Source: Maribellus sp. YY47 (lineage in GTDB: Bacteria > Bacteroidota > Bacteroidia > Bacteroidales > Prolixibacteraceae). Taken from it: a stretch of DNA of 64,000 bases. Below the pieces are notes generated by a model, which saw only the letters and a program-made list of their open reading frames with translations, was not told the origin of the DNA and ran no database searches. A program made the position numbers and the translations under genes. Position 1 is the stretch's first letter. Each line of letters opens with the position of its first letter. The DNA lies in NCBI RefSeq assembly GCF_023111095.1, contig NZ_JALGYW010000015.1:62001-126000 (forward strand), in the 5' to 3' direction. Shown here in pieces: positions 18,616-27,452 of the stretch.

Positions 18616-18668
18616 CGCAAAGACCGCAAAAGCATCCTAAATGATGTTCGCGATCTTTGCGATTTTTA
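18616..18668 (+). terminator. hairpin after rimO
   Basis: CGCAAAGACCGC (18616-18627) pairs with GCGATCTTTGCG (18650-18661), one mismatch, and is followed by ATTTTTATTT. The CGCAAAG arms echo the element at 13445-13542, so this may be a repeat element serving as terminator. Confidence 0.6.
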
Positions 18669-18709
18669 TTTCTCATAGCGAGAAGTGATTGTTAAAATTC
18701 CGTATTCCG

Positions 18710-19312
18710 TTAGAATATGCGAATTACTTCGCCTGTAAACATTCCTTCAACACTTCGCACATATCCGGCGGCAACTTTGTCCATCGGAACTGGAATGTGA
18801 CCGGGAAAAGCATCGCCCAGCCTTTCGGCTGAATTTTCTACCAATCCCGGAGCAACCACATTTAGGCGCAAGCCGTTTTGCAGTTCAGGTGCCACCGCTT
18901 TTACAAAGCTGTGCAAAGCGCCGTTGACCATTGCCGCGTTCGAACTCATATACACCGGGTCGTCGGCCAGAATACCCGATGTGAGCGTAAACGACGCTCC
19001 CTGGTTTACAAAATCTTTGCCGATGCGCACCAGGTTCACCTGTCCCATCAACTTGCTCTTAATGCCTACATAAATGTCATCTTCCGACATTGTACTGAAA
19101 GGAGCCCACTTGGTGGCGCCTGAACAGCAAACTACCGCGTCAAGTCCCGATACCGATTCGTACATCCGGCGAACCGATTCTGAGTCGTTAATGTCGACCT
19201 GAATGTCACCACTTGTTCTTCCGGCGGTGATAACCTCGTGTTTTTTTCTGAATCGGTTGGCAACACATTTACCGATGGTTCCACTGTTTCCTCCAATTAC
19301 TAAAATTTTCAT
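18710..19312 (-). CDS. short-chain dehydrogenase-like oxidoreductase
   Basis: A 200-residue Rossmann protein, short for the SDR family. The N-terminal cofactor loop reads GGNSGTIGK and the CCSGAT segment matches the usual NNAG region. The catalytic Ser is in TLTSGI, but no YxxxK follows where expected; YMSSNAAMVNGAL stands in its place. This fits the small SDR subgroup annotated as short-chain dehydrogenase with unknown substrate. The N-terminal AGRTSGD suggests NADPH preference. It is transcribed away from nothing obvious and converges on rimO. Confidence 0.8.
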   Translation of the reverse strand: MKILVIGGNSGTIGKCVANRFRKKHEVITAGRTSGDIQVDINDSESVRRMYESVSGLDAVVCCSGATKWAPFSTMSEDDIYVGIKSKLMGQVNLVRIGKDFVNQGASFTLTSGILADDPVYMSSNAAMVNGALHSFVKAVAPELQNGLRLNVVAPGLVENSAERLGDAFPGHIPVPMDKVAAGYVRSVEGMFTGEVIRIF

Positions 19313-19434
19313 AGTACTGTCATTTTCAATCGTGCCTTCAAAGAGACAAAATATTGTTCAACTTACGATTTCTATTCTTTTATTTTGCGCTTTCTGATTA
19401 AGGATTTAAAATTGAAAATGTTCAGCTAGCGATA

Positions 19435-19824
19435 TTAATCCTTCATTATTTCTGCGGTATCAACTGCCTGGAAGAAAGAGGCCGGTTTCCCGTTTTTGAA
19501 TGTCCAGGTGTGGGTTGCATTGGCTTCAAACGGTTTTCCCGATGCTTTCCAAATACCCGAATAATGACTGATCATCACGATTTTTTCTCCTCCGTTCACA
19601 AAGTCGTCAATCTCAATATTGAAATTATCGTAGTATTTCGGAAGATTAGAGAAAACTTCCTTGGCAATGGTTTGCGGGCCAATATAAGTACCGTCTCCTT
19701 CAACAAACGGAAATCCTTTACATTCTTTCCAGACGATGTCTTTGTCCCACATGGCGAGAACTTCTTCTATTTTCCCCTCAGCAAAAAGCTGGTATCCTTT
19801 TTTTAGTGTTTCTAAGTTGCTCAT
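19435..19824 (-). CDS. SnoaL-like/NTF2-fold protein
   Basis: A 129-residue protein with the alpha+beta cone fold of the SnoaL/NTF2 superfamily: helix LETLKKGYQLFAEGKIEEVLAMWDKDIVWKE, then GPQTIAKEVFSNLP, FVNGGEKIVMISHYSGIW and the last strands ATHTWTFKNGKPASFFQAVD. Members include polyketide cyclases, isomerases and non-enzymatic binding proteins, so the function is open. Next gene downstream on the same strand is the small dehydrogenase; upstream, 28 bp away, is the 263-residue exported protein, so an operon of three is possible. Confidence 0.85.
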   Translation of the reverse strand: MSNLETLKKGYQLFAEGKIEEVLAMWDKDIVWKECKGFPFVEGDGTYIGPQTIAKEVFSNLPKYYDNFNIEIDDFVNGGEKIVMISHYSGIWKASGKPFEANATHTWTFKNGKPASFFQAVDTAEIMKD

Positions 19825-19852
19825 GATGTTGTGCTTTAAAGAAATTACAAAA

Positions 19853-20644
19853 TCAGCGTACTTTCATAATCAGGCGGGCTGCTTCCACCATTCTCCAATC
19901 GCGAGTCTCCAGTCCTTGTTTGACGGCAAGTCCGGTCATGGTATCCATTGTTCCACCGCCACCGCCTTCCATGTCACCGGCCATTTGTTTGTAGCTGCTG
20001 TACATACTGTAGGTCATGTGCGAACCGAGCGCCTGACTGCCGGCAGGAAGAAGAACTTTTATCAAACCCCAGGCTTCCTTTTGACCATTGTCCACTAATT
20101 GCTGGTGCCAGGGCTTAAAAATGTCATTTTCCACCTTTTCATAGCTGTTGTCAAGTTGCTTCATGATGTCAAATTTTAGAAGCGTACCAATGGGCATGTC
20201 AAAATCGCCTTCCGTGTTGTTGATTTCCTTGCAGTAAACCTGGTGCGCAATATCGCGCGAAACCACTGTTTTTTCCATCCATTGCCCCAGTTCTTCTTCG
20301 CTCATGTTGGGATGAGCTTTACGGAGATATTCGTCGAATTTTCCATCTGGAAAGCCTTGTAACATGGCTTCGAGGCTTGAAAACAAAGTAACTGTAAAAT
20401 ACTGGGATCCTTGTTCCGATCCGCCGGGCGACATCGCCCACAGGTCCCAGCCGATGATGTTTCCATCGGCAACGCGTTGTTTGTGGATTTCAGTCCAGAA
20501 GTTCTCGACTTCCATATAATCTGAATTCATTTCATCATTCACTTTCATGAATTCAAAAAGCAGATAGAGCGGTTGGTTTTGTTGCTGAGCAAACAATCCC
20601 AGAGACATCAAAAAAACAAAGCTTAATGTGGTAATCTTTTTCAT
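19853..20644 (-). CDS. exported protein with duplicated alpha/beta-barrel-like domain
   Basis: A 263-residue protein with a signal peptide ending FAQ (1-19). Two segments look like tandem copies: LLFEFMKVNDEMNSDYMEVE...WDLW (about 27-70) and LLKFDIMKQLDNSYEKVEND...WGLI (about 155-200), each with a helix, a Trp and a variable strand. The arrangement suggests a dimeric alpha-beta barrel (EthD/NIPSNAP-like), but this is inference. A Gly-rich linker GDMEGGGGGT lies near 228. Function unknown. Confidence 0.65.
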   Translation of the reverse strand: MKKITTLSFVFLMSLGLFAQQQNQPLYLLFEFMKVNDEMNSDYMEVENFWTEIHKQRVADGNIIGWDLWAMSPGGSEQGSQYFTVTLFSSLEAMLQGFPDGKFDEYLRKAHPNMSEEELGQWMEKTVVSRDIAHQVYCKEINNTEGDFDMPIGTLLKFDIMKQLDNSYEKVENDIFKPWHQQLVDNGQKEAWGLIKVLLPAGSQALGSHMTYSMYSSYKQMAGDMEGGGGGTMDTMTGLAVKQGLETRDWRMVEAARLIMKVR

Positions 20645-21095
20645 TGTTTAAATATTTTAAGTGAGAAAATTCCTCTTAATGAACGCCGGAACACTTAAAC
20701 AGTAAAGACTTTTACAGGAGTTTGATCGAATAAAGCGGTTGAATGGGAATCTTAACACAGCTATACTTTCTACCATAAGTGTCTGATTCTAAAGAAAAGT
20801 TAGTGATAACTTAAATAGAACACCTAATGCTCTTTTAATAATGTTTATCGCTTTGAAGTTGATTTACATAAAAGTAAGTTGGGGTGGCGATGTTTGCAAG
20901 TGGTAATGTTTACCAGGCTGACGTTATGATTTTTCTGAACACCTGAATTATCAATGCTCCAAAAGAAAATCGGTTAAGAGATACAGCGAATTTCCTTAAT
21001 GGCTTGGAGACCTTTGATTAACATAGAGTTTTTTCGACTCAAACCAGGTTTCGTTCGACAAGGTTTTGACAATGATTGGACTAGGACACTAAAAA
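20645..21095. other. 451-bp gap, nothing recognised
   Basis: AT-rich sequence between the exported protein gene start and the DUF819 gene stop. No coding frame longer than short shadows, no RNA and no strong hairpin were recognised. Confidence 0.55.
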
Positions 21096-22262
21096 TTAAC
21101 TCAGGTACAATGCGATGGATACGCCAATAAAGGTTCCGATGATGTAGCCCAGTATCCCGGTTAATATCCCGGGAGTGATAAGCTTTCGTTGCCCCAGCGA
21201 AGCTGCCATTGGTGCAGCCACCGACGGCCCCATAATGTTTGCTGCCGAAGAGACAATAACTTCGTACACATCGAGTTTGAACAGTTTGGCCAGGGCAAGC
21301 AGGAAAACGAAGTGAAAAAGCATAATGGTGAGGTAGAACAAAAGCACCGGAAATCCTACCCGGAGTATGTCCTGCAGGTTGGTCGCTGCTCCTATTACCG
21401 CCAGAAAAATGTACATCATCCACAACCCGATTGAGAAAGCTGTATTTTCGAGTTTCTTTAGCGATTTTGGAAAGATATTGGCGACCACAATCGAAAACAG
21501 GGTAATCATCAGGATGCTGAGATTAAGTTCAGTTTGAAACAGTTTTTGCAGAAAAGGGGAGACCAGGGTACCCGCACCCGCTACGAACACGGCAATAAAT
21601 ATAGAAATTGCAAAACGTTCGAGTGTGATGGCACTTTTTTTCTCCTCTTCGGATGCGATTTCTTGCTCGTCGTTGTCGGTTGTTTTCTTGAAAAAGATGG
21701 AAAGCAGGCTGATGGAAGGCACCAGAAACAGCAGCAGTACGTATATATTGGCCGCAAAATTATCGATGGCCAGCGTTGCTGTAAAAAGAGGATTGGTGCT
21801 AAAATTCAGAATTTCGGCAGTAGTTACAAAATTAATGCTTCCGCCGATCAGTGTTGCGGCAATAACCCCGGCGGTTTTACCGCTTCCTTCGCCCAAATCA
21901 ATGAGGTGATAGGCCAGAAAACAACCAAGTACGATGCCGGTAGCGCCAATAATGTAAGCCAACAAAAGTTTGCCGCTTTCGCGAATGATTTTTACCAGGT
22001 TCGATCCGAATAACATCAAAGGGATGGCAATAGGGATGAAGAAATCGAAAACCATGGAATAAACTTCCACTTTGATGTTGGGATTGGAGGCTGTGGGAAC
22101 AACACCCGTCATGGACAGAACCGACATGGAAATCATGGTAACCAATATTCCTGAAATCTTTCCAAACCATTTTTTGTGCTCCGAATATATCCCGAAAGCC
22201 GCTGCTCCGGCAATGATCAGTAAGAGTGTAAGATGATTATCTGGTGCTATCAATGCATTCAT
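21096..22262 (-). CDS. DUF819 family membrane protein
   Basis: A 388-residue integral membrane protein with about ten helices. The segments FDFFIPIAIPLMLFGSNL, GGSINFVTTAEIL, DNFAANIYVLLLFLVPS and SAANIMGPSVAAPMAASLG are typical of the DUF819 (YjcL-like) family, thought to be ion-coupled transporters. A charged cytoplasmic loop near 200-225 separates the halves. No linked enzyme hints at a substrate. A predicted regulator is not seen. Confidence 0.88.
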   Translation of the reverse strand: MNALIAPDNHLTLLLIIAGAAAFGIYSEHKKWFGKISGILVTMISMSVLSMTGVVPTASNPNIKVEVYSMVFDFFIPIAIPLMLFGSNLVKIIRESGKLLLAYIIGATGIVLGCFLAYHLIDLGEGSGKTAGVIAATLIGGSINFVTTAEILNFSTNPLFTATLAIDNFAANIYVLLLFLVPSISLLSIFFKKTTDNDEQEIASEEEKKSAITLERFAISIFIAVFVAGAGTLVSPFLQKLFQTELNLSILMITLFSIVVANIFPKSLKKLENTAFSIGLWMMYIFLAVIGAATNLQDILRVGFPVLLFYLTIMLFHFVFLLALAKLFKLDVYEVIVSSAANIMGPSVAAPMAASLGQRKLITPGILTGILGYIIGTFIGVSIALYLS

Positions 22263-22452
22263 TTTTACCTGTGATTTTGATCGGCTTTGCGCAAGACCGA
22301 TCCATTGTTAAAAGAAAAACAGATATAAAACTAATCAAAGATTGCGGGATAGAAAGTATTGAGTCTGAAGGAAACGAAAAAAATACAAAAAATATAATTC
22401 CTCCTTTGAGATGTTTTTGGGAAAGTCGAAGTGATTGAAGACAAAAAATAAT

Positions 22453-22622
22453 CATGATTCTCAGGAATCACCAACAGAAATGAGAGTTAGTAATTATGAA
22501 GGTCATTTACCCTCACTCCTGTCTCTCCCTTCCAGGAAGGGAAAGATGAAGGTTTGCAAAGTAATGATTTGACATTTCTTTTTAGCGACGACCAATCGTC
22601 CTTCCCTGCATGCAGGGAAGGA
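22453..22622. repeat. second cluster of palindromes
   Basis: Contains TGATTCTCAGGAATCA-type near-palindrome (about 22453), TCCCTTCC/GGAAGGGA (about 22527) and a perfect 24-bp palindrome at 22599-22622 centred on TGCATGCA. It is the mirror-ordered relative of the cluster at 13619-13736. Non-coding. Confidence 0.7.
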
Positions 22623-22664
22623 TAAGAGGTTGGGTAGAAATAAAATAAAACCTATAGCCTTGAC

Positions 22665-22697
22665 AAAAAAAGGCCGCTGAAAACTCAGCGACCTTTA
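22665..22697 (-). terminator. intrinsic terminator of the decarboxylase operon
   Basis: On the minus strand AAAGGTCGCTGA pairs with CAGCGGCCTTT around GTTTT and is followed by seven T. It lies about 25 bp after the oadB stop. Confidence 0.85.
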
Positions 22698-22722
22698 AGA
22701 AATATCATTTACCCCATCGGGT

Positions 22723-23877
22723 TTACATCAAGAAACTCAACAGAATACCGGCTGCTACTGCAGAACCAATTACACCGGCTACGTTCGGGCCCATGGCATG
22801 CATCAGCAAGTGGTTGGTTTTATCGTACTGTAAGCCCACAACCTGTGAAACACGGGCGCTGTCGGGTACTGCCGAAACACCTGAGTTCCCAATCAACGGG
22901 TTGATTTTGTTGCCTTCTTTGAGGAAAAGGTTCAGGAACTTAACAAACAATACCCCGCCAAAAGTAGCGATCACGAAAGAACCGGCTCCCAGGGCAAAGA
23001 TACCTACCGATTTCCAGGTCAGGAAGGTAGTTGCCTGTGTTGAAGCTCCTACGGTCAACCCAATCAAAATGGTCACAATGTCGATCAGCGGGCCTTTGGC
23101 TGTGTCGGCCAAACGTTTGGTTACGCCACTTTCTTTCAGCAGGTTTCCGAAGAACAACATCCCCAACAGCGGAATACCACTGGGTACGATAAAAGTCGTC
23201 AGAAGCATCCCTGTAATGGCAAAGATTATCTTTTCCTTTTTTGAAACCGCACGCGGAGGTTTCATCCGGATCAGACGTTCTTTTTTAGTTGTCAGCAGTT
23301 TCATGATGGGTGGCTGAATAACAGGCACAAGCGCCATGTACGAATATGCTGATATTGCAATAGCTCCCATTAAGTCGGGTGCCAGTTTCGATGACAGGAA
23401 GATTGCAGTAGGACCGTCGGCACCACCAATGATGGCAATGGCGCCGGCTTCAGTCGGACTGTAACCCAACTGCAGTGAAAGTGCATATGCTCCAAAGATA
23501 CCCAGCTGGGCGGCAGCTCCGATCAATACCAGTTTCGGGTTTGAGATCAGCGCCGAGAAGTCGGTCATTGCACCAATTCCCAGGAAGATAAGTGGAGGAT
23601 AAAGTCCTTGAATAACACCAAAATAAAGGTAGTTCAATACACTGCCTGCTTCATAAACCCCGATCTTAAATCCGGGAACAAAAGCGATGTTGCCCACCAG
23701 GATACCAAATCCGATCGGCACCAGCAGCATAGGTTCAAATTCTTTTGCAATCGCCAGGTAAATAAATATCAACCCGATCGCAATCATAACGAGGTGTCCA
23801 ACCGTCAGGTTTGCAAATGCCGTGAAATGCAAGAACGTTTGGATGTTATCTCCAATAAAACTTAGAAATTGCGTCAT
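22723..23877 (-). CDS. oadB: sodium-pumping decarboxylase beta subunit
   Basis: A 384-residue membrane protein of the OadB/MmdB/GcdB family. This subunit takes CO2 off carboxybiotin and moves sodium outwards. Signature segments: GGADGPTAIFLSSKLAP (about 150) carrying the conserved Asp of the sodium path, GVLVGNIAFVPGF early on, and GNSGVSAVPDSARVSQ (about 325). It is last in the operon mce-mmdA-oadG-mmdC-oadB, starting 1 bp after the carrier stop. Given the neighbours, the substrate is most likely methylmalonyl-CoA (mmdB). Confidence 0.95.
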   Translation of the reverse strand: MTQFLSFIGDNIQTFLHFTAFANLTVGHLVMIAIGLIFIYLAIAKEFEPMLLVPIGFGILVGNIAFVPGFKIGVYEAGSVLNYLYFGVIQGLYPPLIFLGIGAMTDFSALISNPKLVLIGAAAQLGIFGAYALSLQLGYSPTEAGAIAIIGGADGPTAIFLSSKLAPDLMGAIAISAYSYMALVPVIQPPIMKLLTTKKERLIRMKPPRAVSKKEKIIFAITGMLLTTFIVPSGIPLLGMLFFGNLLKESGVTKRLADTAKGPLIDIVTILIGLTVGASTQATTFLTWKSVGIFALGAGSFVIATFGGVLFVKFLNLFLKEGNKINPLIGNSGVSAVPDSARVSQVVGLQYDKTNHLLMHAMGPNVAGVIGSAVAAGILLSFLM

Positions 23878-23878
23878 T

Positions 23879-24322
23879 TTACTCTCCGATTACGATTAGA
23901 ATATCACCTTCCATTACAGCATCACCTTTTTGCTTGTTAATGGAAATTACTTTTCCTGCTTTATCGGCCTCAATGTTGTTTTCCATTTTCATGGCTTCGA
24001 GCATCAACAGTTTCTGGCCAAGTGTTACAGTGTCTCCTTCGCGAACAAATACATCCAATATCACGCCCGGAAGCGGTGATTTAATGTTACCTGCGCCTTT
24101 GGGTGATGACGGACTGCTGGTTTTGGCTACCGATGCTTGATAGTCGGTGGAAGGCACTGCTGTTGGGCGAACCAGTTTTGGCGTTTTTTGCTGTTTGATC
24201 TCTTTGTCAACTTCTACTTTATAAACTGTTCCGTTGACTTCAATTTCGGCAATATTATCTTCAACGTTAATTACGCTGCTTTCGTAACTATTGCCATTTA
24301 TTGTGAATTTATATTTTTTCAT
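23879..24322 (-). CDS. mmdC: biotin carboxyl carrier subunit of methylmalonyl-CoA decarboxylase
   Basis: A 147-residue biotin carrier. The C-terminal biotinyl domain has EAMKMEN with Lys112 as the biotin site. The N-terminal 45 residues form a small beta domain and a Pro/Ser/Ala-rich linker (about 45-78) joins them, as in decarboxylase gamma subunits. It shuttles carboxyl groups between the soluble alpha subunit MmdA and the membrane beta subunit. It starts 12 bp after the oadG stop and ends 1 bp before the oadB start. Confidence 0.92.
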   Translation of the reverse strand: MKKYKFTINGNSYESSVINVEDNIAEIEVNGTVYKVEVDKEIKQQKTPKLVRPTAVPSTDYQASVAKTSSPSSPKGAGNIKSPLPGVILDVFVREGDTVTLGQKLLMLEAMKMENNIEADKAGKVISINKQKGDAVMEGDILIVIGE

Positions 24323-24334
24323 TTTGATTGCTTC

Positions 24335-25249
24335 TTATTGAGGATATTTACGTAACGTATAAATTTTTGAACTCCATGGAGAGTATGCACGCGAAATGCG
24401 TTTAATGGTCAGTACCATGTTTTCATCGTCATGTATTTCGGATTCATACAAGTGTAATGCCATCGCGATGGCAGCACTTACTTCACCTGAAATCTGATCT
24501 GACTTGGTTTCTTTGACCACAACCTCTCCGGTGGTTTTCGCTTTTTTGGCTTTGCGTGTGAAAATCGCCCCAATGTTTTTAAAGATAATGTACAGGAGCG
24601 CGAGTGAACAGAAAACGACACTTAACGCAATCACTGCCATTCCAATTCCGGTCGGATCGTATTTCACAAATTGTTCTCCCGATGAAACTTTCTTGGAATG
24701 GTCGTTATCCGAAGCAGGCGTGGTTTTTTCCAAATAGGTCCAAACCATGTTTTTCTCACCCTGTTCGTTGGCCTTTTCGATTAAACCATAGGAGGTATTT
24801 GAATACTGCGTTTTAGGAACAGTAATTTCATCTACCAGCATACGACCGCTCGCATCGTAGAGCGCAAGCGTTTCCACGTTGTTCAAATCAAAATTCAAAT
24901 GCAAAATGCCCCTGGAGGGTTTACCGTCGGCCCAAAACAAGAGATAACATCTTGCCGGAATTTTTGTCGACGGATCACCGGTTGGAATCCAGTATTTTGT
25001 GGGATTACTTTTGTCATTCGTCAGGTAACAACCACCAATATCAACGGTATTGTAACCCGAGTTGAAAATTTCAATCCACGAACTGTGCATTCCAAACGCA
25101 TCCACGTTCAACGAATCATTGTGAACCAGTATCTCATTAAATTTCAGGTCAGAAACATTTTGTGCTGAAGCCGTTCCCGTTACCAGGAAAAGCAACACAA
25201 TGATTCCTCCTGTAAAAGCACATATTGTTCTTTTCATCATGGCTCTCAA
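24335..25249 (-). CDS. OadG-type subunit with N-terminal lamin-tail domain
   Basis: A 304-residue fusion. A signal peptide (1-30, ending ASAQ) leads a lamin-tail-like beta domain (about 31-160: FNEILVHND, WIEIFNSGYNTVDIGGCYLT, LNFDLNNVETLALYD). One membrane helix (about 201-226) is followed by a cytoplasmic OadG tail with AAIAMALHLYESEIHDDE. OadG anchors and assembles the sodium-pump decarboxylase. The ordinary OadG is only about 80-120 residues and has no periplasmic domain, so the lamin-tail part places an extra domain outside the inner membrane. It follows mmdA with no gap. Confidence 0.88.
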   Translation of the reverse strand: MRAMMKRTICAFTGGIIVLLFLVTGTASAQNVSDLKFNEILVHNDSLNVDAFGMHSSWIEIFNSGYNTVDIGGCYLTNDKSNPTKYWIPTGDPSTKIPARCYLLFWADGKPSRGILHLNFDLNNVETLALYDASGRMLVDEITVPKTQYSNTSYGLIEKANEQGEKNMVWTYLEKTTPASDNDHSKKVSSGEQFVKYDPTGIGMAVIALSVVFCSLALLYIIFKNIGAIFTRKAKKAKTTGEVVVKETKSDQISGEVSAAIAMALHLYESEIHDDENMVLTIKRISRAYSPWSSKIYTLRKYPQ

Positions 25250-26809
25250 TTATAACGGAAGATTGGTGTGTTTTTTTGCCGGCATGTAATCCTTTTTGGT
25301 GGCAAGCGTCTGAAGTGCTCTGATGATTCTGAAACGGGTATTCCTCGGTTCAATTACATCATCAATATATCCCATTGACGCTGCCTGGTATGGATTGGCA
25401 AATTTTTCCTTGTATTCCTCTTCGTGTTCAGCAACAAATTTTGCTCTTTCTTCCGGATCTTCAATGTCTTTCAATTGTCTTCCGTGAAGCACTTCTACCG
25501 CACCCGAAGCGCCCATTACCGCAATTTCTGCAGTTGGCCAGGCGTAGTTTAAGTCGCCACGAAGTTGTTTACACGACATCACGTCGTGAGCTCCACCGTA
25601 TGATTTACGCAGCGTGATGGTTACTTTTGGTACAGTAGCCTCGCCATAAGCAAACAGAAGTTTTGCTCCGTGACTAATAATACCGCCGTACTCCTGAGCT
25701 GTTCCGGGAAGGAATCCGGGCACATCAACCAGTGTTACAATCGGAATATTAAATGCGTCGCAGAAACGAACAAAGCGAGCCGCTTTTCTCGATGCGTTAA
25801 TGTCGAGCACGCCTGCCAGGTATTTGGGCTGGTTGGCTACAATACCTACTGAAACACCGTTAAAACGTGCAAAACCTACGATAATGTTTTGCGCATAGTT
25901 GCGGTGGATTTCCAGAAATTCGCCGTAGTCAACAATGGTGTGGATCACGTCTTTAACGTCGTACGGTTTATTTGGATTGTCCGGAATGATTTCGTTCAAT
26001 ACATCGTCCAGTCTGTCGATCGGATCGTCGCAGGCAGCCAAAGGTGCATCTTCCAGGTTGTTTTGCGGAAGATAGCTCATCAGCTTGCGGATCAGCAGTA
26101 ATCCTTCTTTTTCGTCGTCAACCACAAAGTGAGAAACACCTGATTTTGACGCGTGAACTGAGGCGCCACCCAACTGTTCGTCGGTAACGTTTTCTCCGGT
26201 TACTGTTTTTACCACTTTCGGACCGGTAACAAACATGTACGACGAGTTTTTAGTCATCATGATGAAGTCGGTCAGGGCAGGAGAGTATACGGCACCTCCC
26301 GCGCAAGGTCCAAATACAGCCGAGATTTGCGGAACAACACCCGAAGCCATAATGTTGCGTTCAAAGATTTCGGCATAGCCGGCCAGTGCAGCAACACCTT
26401 CCTGAATACGTGCACCGCCTGAATCGTTGATACCAATCACAGGTGCGCCGTTTTTCATGGCCATGTCCATTACTTTGCAAATTTTCTGGGCAAAAGTTTC
26501 AGAAAGAGATCCACCGAAAACAGTAAAATCCTGTGCGAAAACATATACCACACGTCCGTCAATGGTTCCGTGTCCGGTAACAACTCCGTCGCTCAGGAAT
26601 TTGTTTTTTTCCATACCAAAGTTGGTACAGCGGTGTTTAACAAACATGTCAAACTCTTCAAAACTTCCTTCGTCCAGTAACATGTCAATACGCTCGCGTG
26701 CGGTGTATTTCCCTTTTCCGTGCTGGGCTTCAATACGTTTAATACCACCACCGAGCTTCGCTTCAGCTCTTAAATCAATAAGCTTTTTAATTTTATCCTG
26801 GGTACTCAT
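25250..26809 (-). CDS. mmdA: methylmalonyl-CoA decarboxylase alpha subunit (carboxyltransferase)
   Basis: A 519-residue acyl-CoA carboxylase beta-type subunit with two crotonase-fold halves. Residues: KARERIDML-like [11 protein letters not shown] (about 34), [11 protein letters not shown], the oxyanion-hole region [12 protein letters not shown] (about 152), [17 protein letters not shown], and the second-half [18 protein letters not shown] (about 373). It transfers the carboxyl of (S)-methylmalonyl-CoA to biotin on MmdC. The propionyl-CoA carboxylase beta subunit is the same fold, but linkage to oadG, mmdC and oadB supports a decarboxylase. Confidence 0.93.
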   Translation of the reverse strand: MSTQDKIKKLIDLRAEAKLGGGIKRIEAQHGKGKYTARERIDMLLDEGSFEEFDMFVKHRCTNFGMEKNKFLSDGVVTGHGTIDGRVVYVFAQDFTVFGGSLSETFAQKICKVMDMAMKNGAPVIGINDSGGARIQEGVAALAGYAEIFERNIMASGVVPQISAVFGPCAGGAVYSPALTDFIMMTKNSSYMFVTGPKVVKTVTGENVTDEQLGGASVHASKSGVSHFVVDDEKEGLLLIRKLMSYLPQNNLEDAPLAACDDPIDRLDDVLNEIIPDNPNKPYDVKDVIHTIVDYGEFLEIHRNYAQNIIVGFARFNGVSVGIVANQPKYLAGVLDINASRKAARFVRFCDAFNIPIVTLVDVPGFLPGTAQEYGGIISHGAKLLFAYGEATVPKVTITLRKSYGGAHDVMSCKQLRGDLNYAWPTAEIAVMGASGAVEVLHGRQLKDIEDPEERAKFVAEHEEEYKEKFANPYQAASMGYIDDVIEPRNTRFRIIRALQTLATKKDYMPAKKHTNLPL

Positions 26810-26831
26810 AAAATCGGTTATTTAATGTAGT

Positions 26832-27236
26832 CTATTCTTTTCCGCAAATTTCTGTTAATACTCCCATGGTTGATTTTGGATGAAGGAAACCGATGTTTAA
26901 ACCTTCTGCGCCTTTTCTGGCTTTTTGGTCGATTAGTTTAACGCCTTTTTCTTCCAGTTCGGCAAGCGAATTGTTTACATTGTCAACTGCAAAAGCCAAA
27001 TGGTGAACGCCCGGTCCCTTCTTTTCAAGGAATTTGCCGATCGGTCCTTCCGGATCAGTTGATTCAAGTAATTCAATTTTGGTTTGGCCTACCATGAAGA
27101 AGGCTGTTTTTACTTTTTGGTCAGCTACTTCTTCAACGGCGTAGCATTTCAGACCAAGCATGTTTTCGTAGTAAGGGATGGCCTCGTCGAGACTGTTGAC
27201 TGCGATCCCGATGTGTTCTATATGAGAAATATTCAT
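26832..27236 (-). CDS. mce: methylmalonyl-CoA epimerase
   Basis: A 134-residue vicinal-oxygen-chelate (glyoxalase-fold) protein that interconverts (R)- and (S)-methylmalonyl-CoA. Metal-binding positions are in HIEHIGIAV (His6 region), GPGVHHLAFAVDNV and the last Glu in MGVLTEICG. Length and motif order fit Mce. It is first in the operon and would feed the decarboxylase with the correct epimer. A candidate promoter lies about 50 bp upstream. Confidence 0.95.
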   Translation of the reverse strand: MNISHIEHIGIAVNSLDEAIPYYENMLGLKCYAVEEVADQKVKTAFFMVGQTKIELLESTDPEGPIGKFLEKKGPGVHHLAFAVDNVNNSLAELEEKGVKLIDQKARKGAEGLNIGFLHPKSTMGVLTEICGKE

Positions 27237-27285
27237 ATTATTTAGAATGATTATAAAAGATTAATAGTCAAAAAAATAAATTGCT

Positions 27286-27317
27286 CAAAGGTAGAGGTAA
27301 TAGTTCTCTTGGCTCAA
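27286..27317 (-). promoter_or_regulatory. candidate promoter of the mce-mmdA operon
   Basis: On the minus strand TACCTTTG (27286-27293) is an exact TAnnTTTG box, with TTG (27315-27317) 21 bp upstream of it. The box is 49 bp before the mce start. Confidence 0.6.
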
Positions 27318-27410
27318 AATAAAGTCGAAAACAGCTCTAAAACATACGCCGATTTCAGAATAAGTTAATATTTGATTTCCTCCTTATTTTGAACACATGA
27401 TTTATATCAT

Positions 27411-27436
27411 AAAAAAAGCAGACCACTGTCTGCTTT
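27411..27436 (-). terminator. intrinsic terminator of the CoA-transferase gene
   Basis: On the minus strand AAAGCAGAC pairs perfectly with GTCTGCTTT around a 4-nt loop, then runs into TTTTTTT. It separates this gene from the mce operon downstream. Confidence 0.85.
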
Positions 27437-27452
27437 CCTTCTATCGATGAAT

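Noticed and set aside
22263-22722. A tRNA or structured RNA in the palindrome cluster
   Set aside because: No cloverleaf or known riboswitch pattern was found; the hairpins are plain palindromes.
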